From Saccharopolyspora spinosa NRRL 18395 (GTDB lineage: Bacteria > Actinomycetota > Actinomycetes > Mycobacteriales > Pseudonocardiaceae): a DNA stretch of 40,201 bases. Position numbers and translations under genes: made by a program. A model generated the notes under the pieces. That model was not told the origin of the DNA. It saw only the letters and a list, made by a program, of their open reading frames with translations, and did not search any database. Location of the stretch: assembly GCF_000194155.1 (NCBI RefSeq), contig NZ_GL877881.1:105150-145350 (forward strand), read 5' to 3'. Of the stretch, positions 24,461 to 33,277 are shown piece by piece; position 1 is the first letter of the stretch, and the number at the start of each line of letters is the position of its first letter.

Positions 24461-25342
24461 GTGGCGATGCATGCGCGGGAAGAGACGCGGATGGTGGGCG
24501 GTCTGCGGTTCCATGTACGGCGTGCTGGAGAGGGTCCGCTGATCCTGTTGCTCCACGGATGGCCGCAGACCAGCTACGCCTGGCGCCGCGTGCTGCCCGT
24601 CCTCGCACGGGACCATACGGTCGTCGCGCCGGATCTGCGCGGATACGGGGCGTCCAGCCGGCCCCGCGGCGGCTACGACAAGCGGAGCATGGCCGCCGAC
24701 ATGAGCGGACTCATGCACGAGCTCGGCTACACGCAGGCTGTTGTGGTCGGGCACGACCGGGGCGCACGCGTGGCCCACCGGTGGGGACTGGACCGGCCGC
24801 ACGAGATCAGCCGCCTGATACTGCTCAGCGTCGTACCGACGCGGGAAATGTGGCGGCACATGGACGCACGGGTCGGGGCCGCGTACTGGCACTGGCTCTT
24901 CCACCTCGTCCCCGACCTCCCCGAGTTCCTCACCGAAGGAAAAGCCGGGGAGTACGTCCGGTTCATGCTGGCCGCCGGAGCATTCCAGCGCGAGGCGTTC
25001 ACTGAGGCGGACCTGCGGCACTACGCGGAAGCGTACGCACAGCCCGGGGCGCTTCGCGCGAGCTTCGACGACTACCGCGCCGCTCGCCATGAGGATCTGG
25101 AAGCCGACGAGGCCGACGCGGCTGCGGGCCGCCGCCTGACAATGCCCGTGCACGTGGCGTGGGGCGCCGAAGGGCTGGTGGGGACACTGCCCGTACTCGA
25201 CCTGTGGCGGGACTACGCCGCCCGGCTTGAGGGAGCGCAGATCGCCTCCTGCGGGCATTTCCCGGCCGAGGAGCAGCCGGACGTACTGGTCGCCCGGATC
25301 CGGGCGTTCCTGGCCGCTGACAAAACCGTGGAGGAGAATTGA
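24461..25342 (+). CDS. Alpha/beta hydrolase, Asp-nucleophile type (fluoroacetate dehalogenase/epoxide hydrolase-like)
   Basis: 293 residues from GTG 24461 (ATG 24467 possible), behind GGGGAGG. The oxyanion motif HGWPQTSYAW is followed by DLRGYGASSRP, and the nucleophile elbow VVVGHDRGARVAHRWGL has Asp instead of Ser, as in haloalkane/fluoroacetate dehalogenases and epoxide hydrolases. YWHWLFHLVPDLPEFL matches the cap of fluoroacetate-dehalogenase relatives. The catalytic His is in SCGHFPAEEQPD. The third acid is not obvious in the usual W-G-x-x-D position (WGAEGLVG). Stop and next start overlap (TTGA). The substrate is not deducible; an epoxide or haloacid is typical for the family. Confidence 0.85.
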   Translation: MAMHAREETRMVGGLRFHVRRAGEGPLILLLHGWPQTSYAWRRVLPVLARDHTVVAPDLRGYGASSRPRGGYDKRSMAADMSGLMHELGYTQAVVVGHDRGARVAHRWGLDRPHEISRLILLSVVPTREMWRHMDARVGAAYWHWLFHLVPDLPEFLTEGKAGEYVRFMLAAGAFQREAFTEADLRHYAEAYAQPGALRASFDDYRAARHEDLEADEADAAAGRRLTMPVHVAWGAEGLVGTLPVLDLWRDYAARLEGAQIASCGHFPAEEQPDVLVARIRAFLAADKTVEEN

Positions 25343-26340
25343 GGAAGCTGGTCATCACCGAGAATCGCCGGCTGCGCCTCGCGGAGGTCGAGGAACGCGA
25401 GCCGGAGCCCGGCTGGGTACGCGTGGACGTGGCGTTCTGCGCCATCTGCGGTTCCGACCTGCACCTGCGGGAGATGCCGCACGTTGTCCCGGCCGGCGCG
25501 GTTTTAGGACACGAAATCTCCGGGCATGTCGCCGCACCGGGCGGGGAGCGGCTGACGGCGGGGCAGGCCGTGGTGGTGTGGCCGAAAGCGGGCTGTGGGG
25601 ACTGCGACGACTGCCGGGTAGGAGACAACCACCTGTGCGCTGTACAGCCCTGGCGGCTGAGTTCCCTCGGCCTGGGCACACGCCCCGGCGGCTACGCCGA
25701 AGCCGTTGTCGTCCCCGAGCACACGGTGTACGCGGTGCCGGACGGTGTTCCGCTGGAGCACGCGGCGCTGACGGAACCGCTGTCCTGCGCGGTCCACGCG
25801 GTCGACCGCTCCGGAATTTCGGCAGCGGATACTGTCACGGTCCTCGGAGGCGGCACGGTCGGCTTCCTGCTGGCGCACGTGCTGCGGCTACGGGGAGTCG
25901 AGGACGTGCGGGTGGTGGAACCGCAGCCCGTACGGCGCGCACGTTTGGCCGCGACCGGGATCACCACCGTGGATGTCGATGAGCGGGGCCCGGACGCAGA
26001 CGTGGTGTTCGAGTGCGTCGGCTCGGTGACCGCGCTCATGGACGCGGCCCGACGCGTGCGGACACGGGGAACGGTCGTCGCACTCGGAGTGAACGAGCGG
26101 CCCGCAGAACTGGACTCGGTCGCCCTCATCACCAAGGAGATCCGGATCGTGGGCAGCTTCGCCCAGAACAGAGGCGCCTTCGAGGCGGCCTTGGAGCTTC
26201 TCGGAGGCGGCCGTGTCCCGGTCGAGCGGATCATCACCGACGTCGTCCCCCTGGACGCCGGACCGGTCTCAGCGATGATGGACGCCCTCACCGGACGGCC
26301 CGAAGACCACCAGGTGGTCATGATCGCTCCCGGCGGGTGA
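25339..26340 (+). CDS. Zinc-dependent alcohol dehydrogenase (MDR family)
   Basis: 333 residues from TTG 25339, overlapping the hydrolase stop and preceded by GAGGAG. Catalytic zinc ligands are in CAICGSDLH and LGHEISG, and the third-ligand region is ALTEPLSCAVHA. The structural zinc lobe is complete (CGDCDDCRVGDNHLC). The cofactor motif is TVLGGGTVGFLLA. The length and the set of motifs are those of threonine/sorbitol/alcohol dehydrogenases; substrate specificity cannot be read. As third gene of the operon it could oxidise or reduce a product of the hydrolase. The terminator at 26430 ends the unit. Confidence 0.9.
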   Translation: MRKLVITENRRLRLAEVEEREPEPGWVRVDVAFCAICGSDLHLREMPHVVPAGAVLGHEISGHVAAPGGERLTAGQAVVVWPKAGCGDCDDCRVGDNHLCAVQPWRLSSLGLGTRPGGYAEAVVVPEHTVYAVPDGVPLEHAALTEPLSCAVHAVDRSGISAADTVTVLGGGTVGFLLAHVLRLRGVEDVRVVEPQPVRRARLAATGITTVDVDERGPDADVVFECVGSVTALMDAARRVRTRGTVVALGVNERPAELDSVALITKEIRIVGSFAQNRGAFEAALELLGGGRVPVERIITDVVPLDAGPVSAMMDALTGRPEDHQVVMIAPGG

Positions 26341-26429
26341 CGCCGAAGAGGGTGGGCAGGAGGACTCGGGCTCAGCCGTCTCCGCCAGCTACCCGGGCGT
26401 TCCCGTGCCGCTTGGGGCAGCTTCCGGTT

Positions 26430-26473
26430 CGCGGGATCGGGACCGAGCAGGATCGCTCGGTCCCGATCCCGCG
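26430..26473. terminator. Strong bidirectional terminator between converging operons
   Basis: A perfect 19-bp stem, CGCGGGATCGGGACCGAGC (26430-26448) with its complement at 26455-26473, and a 6-base loop. It lies between the ends of the alcohol dehydrogenase gene (26340) and the MHS transporter gene (26490), which converge. Confidence 0.85.
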
Positions 26474-26489
26474 ACGAGTCGGCGGTGAC

Positions 26490-27866
26490 TTATCTGCTCG
26501 CCGTCGGGCTCTGCTCAGACGACCGCGACGTGGGGCGGTCGGCGGGCTGGACACCGAGCTGGTCGAGCGGGGTGCGGTAGGTCTCCCGGGCGGTCATCGC
26601 CGCACCCGCTGCGATCAGCGAGATGACAGCCGACATGATCGCGACGGGCATCCAGTTGCTGTGATCGTCGCCGATGAGCAGGGTGGCGATGGCCGGGGCG
26701 AACCCGGACGCGACCAAGCCGACCTGGAGACCAACCGCCATGCCGGTAGTCCGGACCCGCAGGCTGAACATTTCGGTGAAGAACGCCGGGTAGATGGCGT
26801 TGACGGCCCCGTAGGTCACACCGATCAGGGCGGAGGCCGCCAGCCCGATCAGGACGATGTTCCCGGTGTTGATGGCACCGAAGTAGACGAAGATCAGGAC
26901 CGCGGAACCAAGGCATCCACCAATGAAGATCGGCTTGCGGCCGATGCGGTCGCACAGCACGGCGACCAGGGGCTGGACGACCAGCCCGACCGCGTTGGCG
27001 ACGACCGACACCCAGAGCATCGTGGAGCCGGAGATCCCGCCGTCCTTAGCGTAGGCCAGCCCGAAGACACCGATCACGGTGCTGACGGCGAAGGACAACG
27101 AGCACAGCGCGACGCACAGGATAGCCGTCCAGTGGCTGCGGAAGGCCTCGACGAACGGCACCTTCGCGAGCCGGCTCTCGGAGGCGGCGTCCTGGAACGC
27201 CTCCGGCTCGTCGAGCTTGCGCCGGATGATGTACCCGACGACCGCGACGACGATGCTCGCCCAGAACGGCACCCGCCATCCCCAGCTGACCAGGTGCTCC
27301 TCGGGCAGCGCAGCAACGCCCACGAACACGATGCTGGCCAGCAGGAAGCCCGCCACGATGCCATTGGGTGCCCACACGGTGTAGGTGGCGCGCTTGCCGA
27401 ACGGGGCGGCCTCGGCGGTCAGTGAGCTGGCCGTCGCCGTCTCACCGCCCGCGGACAGACCCTGGCAAATGCGCAGCACCACCAGCAGGATCGGTGCGGT
27501 CACCCCGGCCGTGTCGTAGTCGGGCAGGCAGCCGATCAGCACCGTCGAGGCGCCCATCGCAAGCAGCGTGATGATTAAAGCCCGCTTGCGGCCGAACCGG
27601 TCCGCGAGGTGTCCGAGCAGGATCGCCCCGAGCGGGCGGGCGACGTAGGCCACCGCGAAGGTCGAGAGCGAGGCGAGAGTGCCTGCGGCGCCGGCCGCCG
27701 GGAAGAAGATCTTGTTGAACACCAGCGCGGCGGCGGACGCATAGATATACAGGTCGTAGTACTCAAGTGTGCCGCCGAAGAAGCTCGCGAGGGCTGCCCG
27801 CCGGGCTTCTCGGGCATCCGTGCGCGGCTGGGGTGCGGGGGCCGTGTCAGTCGTGTCAGTGGGCAT
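26490..27866 (-). CDS. MFS transporter of the metabolite:H+ symporter (MHS) family
   Basis: 458 residues from ATG 27866, with GGAGC upstream. Twelve hydrophobic segments are visible. ASFFGGTLEYYDLYIYASAA is the diagnostic MHS first helix. The loop 2-3 motif GHLADRFGRKRA and its loop 8-9 echo LCDRIGRKP are intact, as is LRICQGLSAGGE in helix 4. MHS carriers import organic acids such as alpha-ketoglutarate, citrate, shikimate or aromatic acids with protons. As the last gene of the catabolic operon it probably brings in the substrate or a precursor. The C-terminal 30 residues are polar. Confidence 0.93.
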   Translation of the reverse strand: MPTDTTDTAPAPQPRTDAREARRAALASFFGGTLEYYDLYIYASAAALVFNKIFFPAAGAAGTLASLSTFAVAYVARPLGAILLGHLADRFGRKRALIITLLAMGASTVLIGCLPDYDTAGVTAPILLVVLRICQGLSAGGETATASSLTAEAAPFGKRATYTVWAPNGIVAGFLLASIVFVGVAALPEEHLVSWGWRVPFWASIVVAVVGYIIRRKLDEPEAFQDAASESRLAKVPFVEAFRSHWTAILCVALCSLSFAVSTVIGVFGLAYAKDGGISGSTMLWVSVVANAVGLVVQPLVAVLCDRIGRKPIFIGGCLGSAVLIFVYFGAINTGNIVLIGLAASALIGVTYGAVNAIYPAFFTEMFSLRVRTTGMAVGLQVGLVASGFAPAIATLLIGDDHSNWMPVAIMSAVISLIAAGAAMTARETYRTPLDQLGVQPADRPTSRSSEQSPTASR

Positions 27867-28184
27867 CGTTGCTCCTGTCAGCGGTGCGGGCCGGGTCGGG
27901 GTCGACCGGCATGTATTCGGGCCAGGGCCACCAGGGCCCCTGTGCGGCTACGGACGAGATCGAAGGCGCGTCGCTGGGCGTCCTCACGCCCTGCTCCAGT
28001 GCCGGAGCTCCGCGTGCCCTGCGCTCTTCTGCGGTCCGAACTGCGGCGCGGCCCCGGCCGGGCCGAGCAGAGCGCGGCCCCGGCCGGGGCGAGCAGAGGT
28101 GCGTCGACGTCGGTGGCCACGCGGAAGGCGGTCGTGCCCAGCCGTAACCGCAGCTGCCCGAGGTTGGCCTTCCCTGCAGCGGGG
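27867..28184. other. 318-bp gap in the operon with a broken small frame
   Basis: On the minus strand a GTG at 28195 opens VADDPAAGKANLGQLRLRLG then TTAFRVATDVDAPLLAPAGA, coding-like. It becomes Arg/Pro-rich after a 26-bp tandem duplication. A different frame, entered through an ATGA overlap with the MaoC stop, ends QGPWWPWPEYMPVDPDPART just past the MHS start. Neither is convincing in full; a small operon gene damaged by the duplication is the best guess. Confidence 0.35.
28046..28097. repeat. 26-bp tandem duplication
   Basis: Bases 28046-28071 and 28072-28097 are identical but for one position (both begin GCGCGGCCCCGGCCGG and end GAGCAGA). Twenty-six is not a multiple of three, so any gene here would change frame. 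Confidence 0.85.
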
Positions 28185-28619
28185 TCATCGGCCACCGTCC
28201 TGGGCAGGGAGGACCGCCAGGACGTGTGCCGCCACCAGACAAACCACCCCGTTCTGTGTTGTCCCGCGCACCGCAGCGTGCACCCGTCCCCGGGCCTCGT
28301 CGACGGACTCCACCGTGTATTCGATGGTCACGGTGTCGCCGATGCGGACCGGGCCGGGAAAGCGGACCCGGTCGTAACCCGCGGAGACCGTCAGGGCCGG
28401 GATCCGGTCCGCCAGCTGCGTCGACGCCGCCGAGGACAACCCCAGCACGAGGACGCCGTGCGCGATCCGGTTGCCGTAGCGAGTGGTGCGCATGTATGCC
28501 TCGTCGACGTGGTTAACGGCGTGGTCGCCGGTGATCGCCGCGAACTGGACGACGTCGTCCTCCGTCACCGTCCTGCGCAGCCGGATGCACTCACCGGGTT
28601 TGACGACGGAGAGCATCAT
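28185..28619 (-). CDS. MaoC-like (R)-specific enoyl-CoA hydratase
   Basis: 144 residues from ATG 28619, ATGA overlap with the enoyl-CoA hydratase stop. The single hot-dog domain carries the hydratase-2 signature in ITGDHAVNHVDEAYMRTTRY and GNRIAHGVLVLGL: the catalytic Asp (G-D) and His (N-H-V-D) are present, but the usual N-P-[LI]-H is V-N-H. The rest (VRFPGPVRIGDTVTIEYTVE, VVCLVAAHVLAVLP) forms the typical beta-sheet. It hydrates trans-2-enoyl-CoA to the (R)-3-hydroxy form or runs the reverse dehydration. Confidence 0.88.
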   Translation of the reverse strand: MMLSVVKPGECIRLRRTVTEDDVVQFAAITGDHAVNHVDEAYMRTTRYGNRIAHGVLVLGLSSAASTQLADRIPALTVSAGYDRVRFPGPVRIGDTVTIEYTVESVDEARGRVHAAVRGTTQNGVVCLVAAHVLAVLPAQDGGR

Positions 28620-29350
28620 GCACCTCCAAAACCGGCCGTGGCCGCCCGGACTTCGGGCGCCGTCACGGTGGTGGCGGCGGCCAGCCGCTCGACGAGGTCA
28701 GTAGTCGGCGAGCCACCGTCGGCCAGGGCGGCCAGGGACAGCCGCACTGCGGTAGCGGGCCGCTCGGCCAGCTCCCGCGCGAGCGCGGTGGCGGCCGCCA
28801 CCGGATCTGGATCGACCCGGTCGAGCAGACCCCAGTCCAGGGCCAGGCCAGCGGGAAGCCGGTCCCCGAGGACCAGCATCCGGCGCGCACGCTGTGTCCC
28901 GACCAGGGCGGGCAGCCGGGTCAGCCCGGACCACCCGGGCAGAGTCCCGATGCCGATCTCCGGCATGCCGAGGACGCTGTCCGTGCCAGCCACCCGGAAG
29001 GTGGTCGCCAGCGCCAGCTCCAGCCCGCCGCCGAGGGCGCTGCCGGTGATCGCCGCGATGCTGGGCTGGGGCAGGGCGGCTAGCCGGGCGAAGGCTCGCT
29101 GCCCGACGGGGGTCCATCGGGTGAGCGCTGCCGGTGGGTCGACGGCGGCGAACTCGGCGAGGTCCGCGCCCGCACAGAACACGGGCCCCTCACCCCGGAC
29201 TACGACGGCCCGCACCTGCGGGTCGTCGGCGACCAGGTCCGCCAAACTGCCGAGTTCGCGCAGCATCTCGATGGTCAGCGCGTTGCGCTTGGCCGGTCGG
29301 TCCAGCACAAGGCAGGCCACCGCGCCGTCGCGCTCAAGCCGGACGCTCAT
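28616..29350 (-). CDS. Enoyl-CoA hydratase/isomerase (crotonase family)
   Basis: 244 residues from ATG 29350, overlapping the DUF993 stop. The oxyanion and CoA-binding motif PVFCAGADLAEF is present. Both catalytic glutamates of crotonase hydratases are conserved: one in GSALGGGLELALATTF, one in GMPEIGIGTLPGWSGLTRLP. The C-terminus is slightly short. It most likely hydrates an enoyl-CoA formed by the acyl-CoA dehydrogenase of the same operon. The presence of both this and a MaoC hydratase suggests two different enoyl-CoA steps or opposite stereochemistry. The frame is open upstream to 29536, but the ATG with ATGA coupling is the natural start. Confidence 0.92.
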   Translation of the reverse strand: MSVRLERDGAVACLVLDRPAKRNALTIEMLRELGSLADLVADDPQVRAVVVRGEGPVFCAGADLAEFAAVDPPAALTRWTPVGQRAFARLAALPQPSIAAITGSALGGGLELALATTFRVAGTDSVLGMPEIGIGTLPGWSGLTRLPALVGTQRARRMLVLGDRLPAGLALDWGLLDRVDPDPVAAATALARELAERPATAVRLSLAALADGGSPTTDLVERLAAATTVTAPEVRAATAGFGGA

Positions 29351-30525
29351 GCCGCCACCAACCCATGACCGTGCAAGACGTCCAGCAGTCGCCGGGCCGC
29401 GGCTTCCGGCTCGTCGAAGTAACCGATGGCGTTGGCCGCCTCCCAGACCCGCATCAGGTGGGCGAGGCTGCGGCCGGCCTCCAGACCGCCGATCATCCGG
29501 AAGTGCGGCTGCTGTCCGTCTAGGTACGACAACCACACCACCCCCGCCTTGTAGAAGCGGGTGGGTGCTTCGAAGACCAGCCGGGCCAGATCCTGGGTGG
29601 GGCCGAGGATGTCGCGGAAGCCCGCGACGTCCCCGGCGTCGAGCCGGTGCAGCGCGGCGGCGGCGTAGCGTGGCACGGCGGCGAACGCGCCGAGGAGGGC
29701 GTCACTGTGTCTGCCGTCTTGCACGTCCGGAGCCATGAGCGAGACGTAGTGGAAGTCGTCTCCGGTGAACATCCGGACGCCCTCGGGGAGCCGGGCCCGC
29801 AGCGCGCGTTCGGCCGCCGCGTCGAGCAGGCTCATCTTGATCCCCGCCACCCGGGGGGCGTGCCGGGTGAGCAGGTCGAGCACGGTGTCCGCGGCTTGCC
29901 CGGGATCGGTGGTGCCCCAGTAGCCTCGCAGCGCCGGATCGAACATCTCGCCCAGCCAGTGCAGCACTACGGGGCGCGTCGCCGCGCCGAGCACGGCGTC
30001 GTAGACGGCCAGGTAGTCCTCGGGCCTTGAGGCGCCTGCCGCGAGTTGTCTGCTGGCCATTACGACCGCGGACCCGCCACGCTCCTCGACGAAGGAGAGC
30101 TGCTCGAGGTAGGCCTCGACCAGCGCGGACGTCGTGGCGGGGCCGGGCGGCAGCTGGTCGGTGGTGATCCCGACGACGGTGTCGCCGCCGACCTCAGCCG
30201 AGGCAGCCAGCGTTCGGTCGATCAGGGTCCGGGCGTCCGCCCAGCCGAGCCCGCCACCACGCTGGGCGGTGTCCATGCCCTCGGCGACGCCGAGCCCGAG
30301 CCGCCACATCCGTGTGCGGACGGCGAGGGTCGCGTCCCAGTCGATCGCGCCCTCGGCGTCGGCGCTCACCGACCACGGGTCGGCGACGACGTGTACGGCG
30401 GCGTAGACCCGGCGGGACGTGGCGCGGGCCGCCATGTGCGGATGCCCGGCTGGGGAACTCAGCTTGACCTCGACCGAGCTGCCGTCCGGGCGCGGGAGCC
30501 GGATCGTGCCGGCCGCCGCGGTCAC
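29347..30525 (-). CDS. DUF993 family protein (DapA/aldolase-like barrel)
   Basis: 392 residues from GTG 30525, GTGA overlap with the acyl-CoA dehydrogenase. The sequence matches DUF993, a dihydrodipicolinate-synthase-like TIM barrel. HAPRVAGIKMSLLD places a Lys at the Schiff-base strand (G-I-K in DapA relatives), and VRMFTGDDFHYVSLMAPDVQ resembles the G-x-D loop after it. YDAVLGAATRPVVLHWLGEM is another barrel strand. The biochemical function of the family is unknown to me. In this operon a pyruvate-type or CoA-linked retro-aldol cleavage is a reasonable guess. The open frame upstream (to 31407) translates the dehydrogenase gene in another frame. Confidence 0.85.
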   Translation of the reverse strand: MTAAAGTIRLPRPDGSSVEVKLSSPAGHPHMAARATSRRVYAAVHVVADPWSVSADAEGAIDWDATLAVRTRMWRLGLGVAEGMDTAQRGGGLGWADARTLIDRTLAASAEVGGDTVVGITTDQLPPGPATTSALVEAYLEQLSFVEERGGSAVVMASRQLAAGASRPEDYLAVYDAVLGAATRPVVLHWLGEMFDPALRGYWGTTDPGQAADTVLDLLTRHAPRVAGIKMSLLDAAAERALRARLPEGVRMFTGDDFHYVSLMAPDVQDGRHSDALLGAFAAVPRYAAAALHRLDAGDVAGFRDILGPTQDLARLVFEAPTRFYKAGVVWLSYLDGQQPHFRMIGGLEAGRSLAHLMRVWEAANAIGYFDEPEAAARRLLDVLHGHGLVAA

Positions 30526-31697
30526 CGGATCCCCCGCAGTGCCGGGACGGGGGCGGTCCAGTCGATCCGGCTCACCGTGCGGCCCAGCATCAGCTGGTGG
30601 ATCTGGCTGGTGCCGTCGATGATCTGGATGATCTTCGAGTCGCGGAAGTAGCTCTGCACGAGGTAGTCGGTGTGCACCCCGGACCCGCCGAGCAGCTGCA
30701 CCGCCACCGTCGACTGGGCCATCGCGGCCTCGGTGGTGGTCAGCTTGGCCGCCGAGACCAAGGTGTTGTCCCCGCCGCCGCCGGCCGCGAAGCTTTCCAG
30801 CGCGGCGTGAGTGAGGTTCCGCCCGGACAGGTAGGCGGCGAGCATCGACCCGAGTTGGGCCTGCAGCAACGGGTTGCGGCTCAGCGGGCCGCCGAATGCC
30901 TCCCGCTCGCCGAGGTAGGTCGAGCACTCCCGCAGCGCCCCACGAATGAAGCCGAGCGCGTAGGACGCGCAGTCCAGGCGAGCCAGGTTGACGCCCTCCA
31001 GCATCCCGGAAAAACCCTCGACGTTCATCCGCGCGACGGCGGGCACCCGGACTCCGGAGAAGTTCAGCGTGCCCAGCGGAACGCCCCGGAAGCCGATCAG
31101 CGGCTCCGCCGGGCCCGCCGAAGCGCCCTCCGCCGCGAGGTCGACGACGAAGGCGGCGGTCTCGGCATCCCGGCCGCGGTGGTCGAGCTTGGCGAGCACC
31201 ACGGCAAACTCGGCCCGCGGCCCCTGGGTGATCCAGGACTTCTCGCCGTCGAGGACGTAGTCGTCGCCGTCGCGGCGGGCGACGGTGGTGATGGCCCGCA
31301 CGTCCGTGCCCGCGTGCGGCTCGCTGATCGCGAAGGCGCCGAATCCGGTCCCGGCGAGCAGCCCCGGCAGCCACTGGTCGCGGACCTCGGGGTTGGCGTA
31401 GCTGCAAAGCATGTAGGCGTGCAGCCGCGCGATGGACAGCGCGAGCGCGAACGACCCGGAATAGGACGCGATGATCTCGTTGGTCTCGTGCGCGAGCACG
31501 AAACCCTCGGGATCCACCGCGCCGCGCTCGTCGACGATCAGGCTCTGCAGGCCGATCGCGGCGGCCGTGTGCAACAGCTCGGTGTCGTAGATGGCGGTGC
31601 CGTCCTCGATCTCCCGGGCGCGAGGCAGCACCTCCTTCTCGCAGAACTCCTGCACGACGGTAAGCAGCTCACGGGCTTCCGGTGACACGTCGATCAC
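30522..31697 (-). CDS. Acyl-CoA dehydrogenase
   Basis: 391 residues from ATG 31697, ATGA overlap with the CoA-transferase. FAISEPHAGTDVRAITTVAR and LDGEKSWITQGPRAEFAVVL are the FAD/substrate signatures. The C-terminal helical domain has QLLGGSGVHTDYLVQSYFRD and IIQIIDGTSQIHQLMLGRTV. At the position of the catalytic Glu of most family members (Y-E-G-T) there is Asp 361 (codon at 30615-30617); some subfamilies place the base elsewhere. It oxidises an acyl-CoA to an enoyl-CoA, passing electrons to ETF. The neighbours provide the CoA ester and hydrate the product. Confidence 0.92.
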   Translation of the reverse strand: MIDVSPEARELLTVVQEFCEKEVLPRAREIEDGTAIYDTELLHTAAAIGLQSLIVDERGAVDPEGFVLAHETNEIIASYSGSFALALSIARLHAYMLCSYANPEVRDQWLPGLLAGTGFGAFAISEPHAGTDVRAITTVARRDGDDYVLDGEKSWITQGPRAEFAVVLAKLDHRGRDAETAAFVVDLAAEGASAGPAEPLIGFRGVPLGTLNFSGVRVPAVARMNVEGFSGMLEGVNLARLDCASYALGFIRGALRECSTYLGEREAFGGPLSRNPLLQAQLGSMLAAYLSGRNLTHAALESFAAGGGGDNTLVSAAKLTTTEAAMAQSTVAVQLLGGSGVHTDYLVQSYFRDSKIIQIIDGTSQIHQLMLGRTVSRIDWTAPVPALRGIR

Positions 31698-33277
31698 GGG
31701 AGGACCTCCACATCGGTCGGGTTCGGGGACGGGTCCGGGGAGCGGAACAGCCGGTCGGGCATGGTGCCGACATGACCGTCGACGATGGGCTCGAAGTCCA
31801 TGAGGGCGACCACGGCCTCGACGGTCTGGCCGGGGGCAACCTCCCGGAGCGCGACCCCGCGCTCGGTCAACTCGAAGACGGCGCGCTCGGTCACGTAAAA
31901 GACCTCCTGGCCACGGGCCAGGGCGCGCTCAGCGGAGAAGGTCAGCTGGTGCACGCGGGGCACGAACTTGCGCACCCGGCCCTCAGTGACCACGGTCAGC
32001 CGCCCGTCGCCGATCTCAGTGCGCAGCCCGCCCGCGGTCAGAGTCCCGCAGAACACCACGCGGTGCGCCGACTGCGAGATGTTGATAAATCCGCCCGCAC
32101 CAAACACTCGGCCGTTGATGAGGGAGGAGTTGACGTTGCCGAGCGCGTCGACCTCGGCGAATCCCAGACAGGCGACGTCCAGCCCGCCGCCGTCGTAGAA
32201 GTCGAACTGGGCCGCGTGCTCGACGACGGCCTCTGGATTCCAGGCGACCCCGAAGATCACCCCACGGGCGGGGACGCCGCCGACAAGACCCTGCTCGACG
32301 GTCAGGGTGAGCTCGTCGAGCCTGCCCTCCTCGGCGACTATCGCGGCCACGCCGTCCGCCATGCCGACCCCGAGGTTGACCACCGCGCCAAGCGGGATCA
32401 TCGCGGCGGCCCGGCGGGCGACTACGGCACGCTCGGTCAACGGGAGAGGCTCGGTCATGCCCAGAGGGACGGCGACCTCGCCGGAGAAGGCGGGCTCGTA
32501 GTCGGTCTCGGCGGTCTGGCGCTGCTCGGGGTGGACCACGACGTAGTCGACGAGGTGGGCCGGGACCACGACCTCCTTCGCCTTCAGCGAGCCCGCCCGG
32601 GCGACCCTCTTGACCTGGGCGATCACGATCCCGCCGCTGTTGCGAACGGCCGTGGCCGCGGCCAGCACCCCGAGCTTCGCTGCCTCCTGCTCGAGGGTGA
32701 TGTTGCCCTTCTCATCCGCGGTGGTGCCCCGGATGAAGCCGACATCGAACCGCGGGGCGCGGTAGTGGAGGAACTCCTCGCCGTCGATCTCGGTCGCCCT
32801 GACCAACTGCTCCGTAGTGCGGTCGTTGAGCCGACCACCGTCGACCCGCGGATCACAGAACGTTCCCAAGCCGGTGCGGGTGAAGAGACCGGGCCTGCCC
32901 GCGGCGGTCTCGCGCAGCAGCTGGGCGAGGACCCCCTGAGGGAGGTTGTAGGCCTCGAACTCGCCGTCCTGGGCCATGCTCGCCAGTTTGGGTGACATGG
33001 CCCAGTGCCCGGCGACCATCCTGGCCAGCAGACCGGGTTGGGCCAGGTGATCGATCCCCGAGCCCGCGCGGTTGCCGACCCCGCTGCACGACATCGCCGA
33101 GATGCCGGTCGGCGTGGCGGTGTGGGCGAAGCGGTCACCGAGCGCGGACAGCAGCAGATCGGGCTCCAGCACACCACCACCGGAGGCTTCGATCAACAGC
33201 CGCCCGCCGTCCGGAACGAGGGCCACCGCCTCCTCGGCGCTCACGAACCGCGCCCGGAGTTCTCCGTGGTGCCTCAT
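31694..33277 (-). CDS. Fused acyl-CoA:carboxylate CoA-transferase (YdiF-like)
   Basis: 527 residues from ATG 33277, ATGA overlap with the SDR gene; the larger open frame to 33661 is not needed. Both halves of the CoA-transferase fold are in one chain: an alpha part (FVSAEEAVALVPDGGRLLIE, DVGFIRGTTADEKGNITLEQ, VVVPAHLVDYVVVHPEQRQ) and a beta part (PLGAVVNLGVGMADGVAAIV, ELTLTVEQGLVGGVPARGVI). The Glu in TVEQGLVGG is the expected catalytic residue. GGFINISQSAHRVVFCGTLT is the conserved late motif. It transfers CoA from acetyl- or succinyl-CoA to an organic acid. It is probably the activating enzyme of the pathway. Confidence 0.93.
   Translation of the reverse strand: MRHHGELRARFVSAEEAVALVPDGGRLLIEASGGGVLEPDLLLSALGDRFAHTATPTGISAMSCSGVGNRAGSGIDHLAQPGLLARMVAGHWAMSPKLASMAQDGEFEAYNLPQGVLAQLLRETAAGRPGLFTRTGLGTFCDPRVDGGRLNDRTTEQLVRATEIDGEEFLHYRAPRFDVGFIRGTTADEKGNITLEQEAAKLGVLAAATAVRNSGGIVIAQVKRVARAGSLKAKEVVVPAHLVDYVVVHPEQRQTAETDYEPAFSGEVAVPLGMTEPLPLTERAVVARRAAAMIPLGAVVNLGVGMADGVAAIVAEEGRLDELTLTVEQGLVGGVPARGVIFGVAWNPEAVVEHAAQFDFYDGGGLDVACLGFAEVDALGNVNSSLINGRVFGAGGFINISQSAHRVVFCGTLTAGGLRTEIGDGRLTVVTEGRVRKFVPRVHQLTFSAERALARGQEVFYVTERAVFELTERGVALREVAPGQTVEAVVALMDFEPIVDGHVGTMPDRLFRSPDPSPNPTDVEVLP

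Noticed and set aside
26013..27425. A 470-codon plus-strand frame over the dehydrogenase end, terminator and transporter
   Set aside because: It runs through the 19-bp-stem terminator and is antisense to the MHS transporter.
29347..31407. A 686-residue fusion on the minus strand
   Set aside because: The first 290 codons are the acyl-CoA dehydrogenase gene in another frame; DUF993 starts at GTG 30525 with a GTGA overlap.
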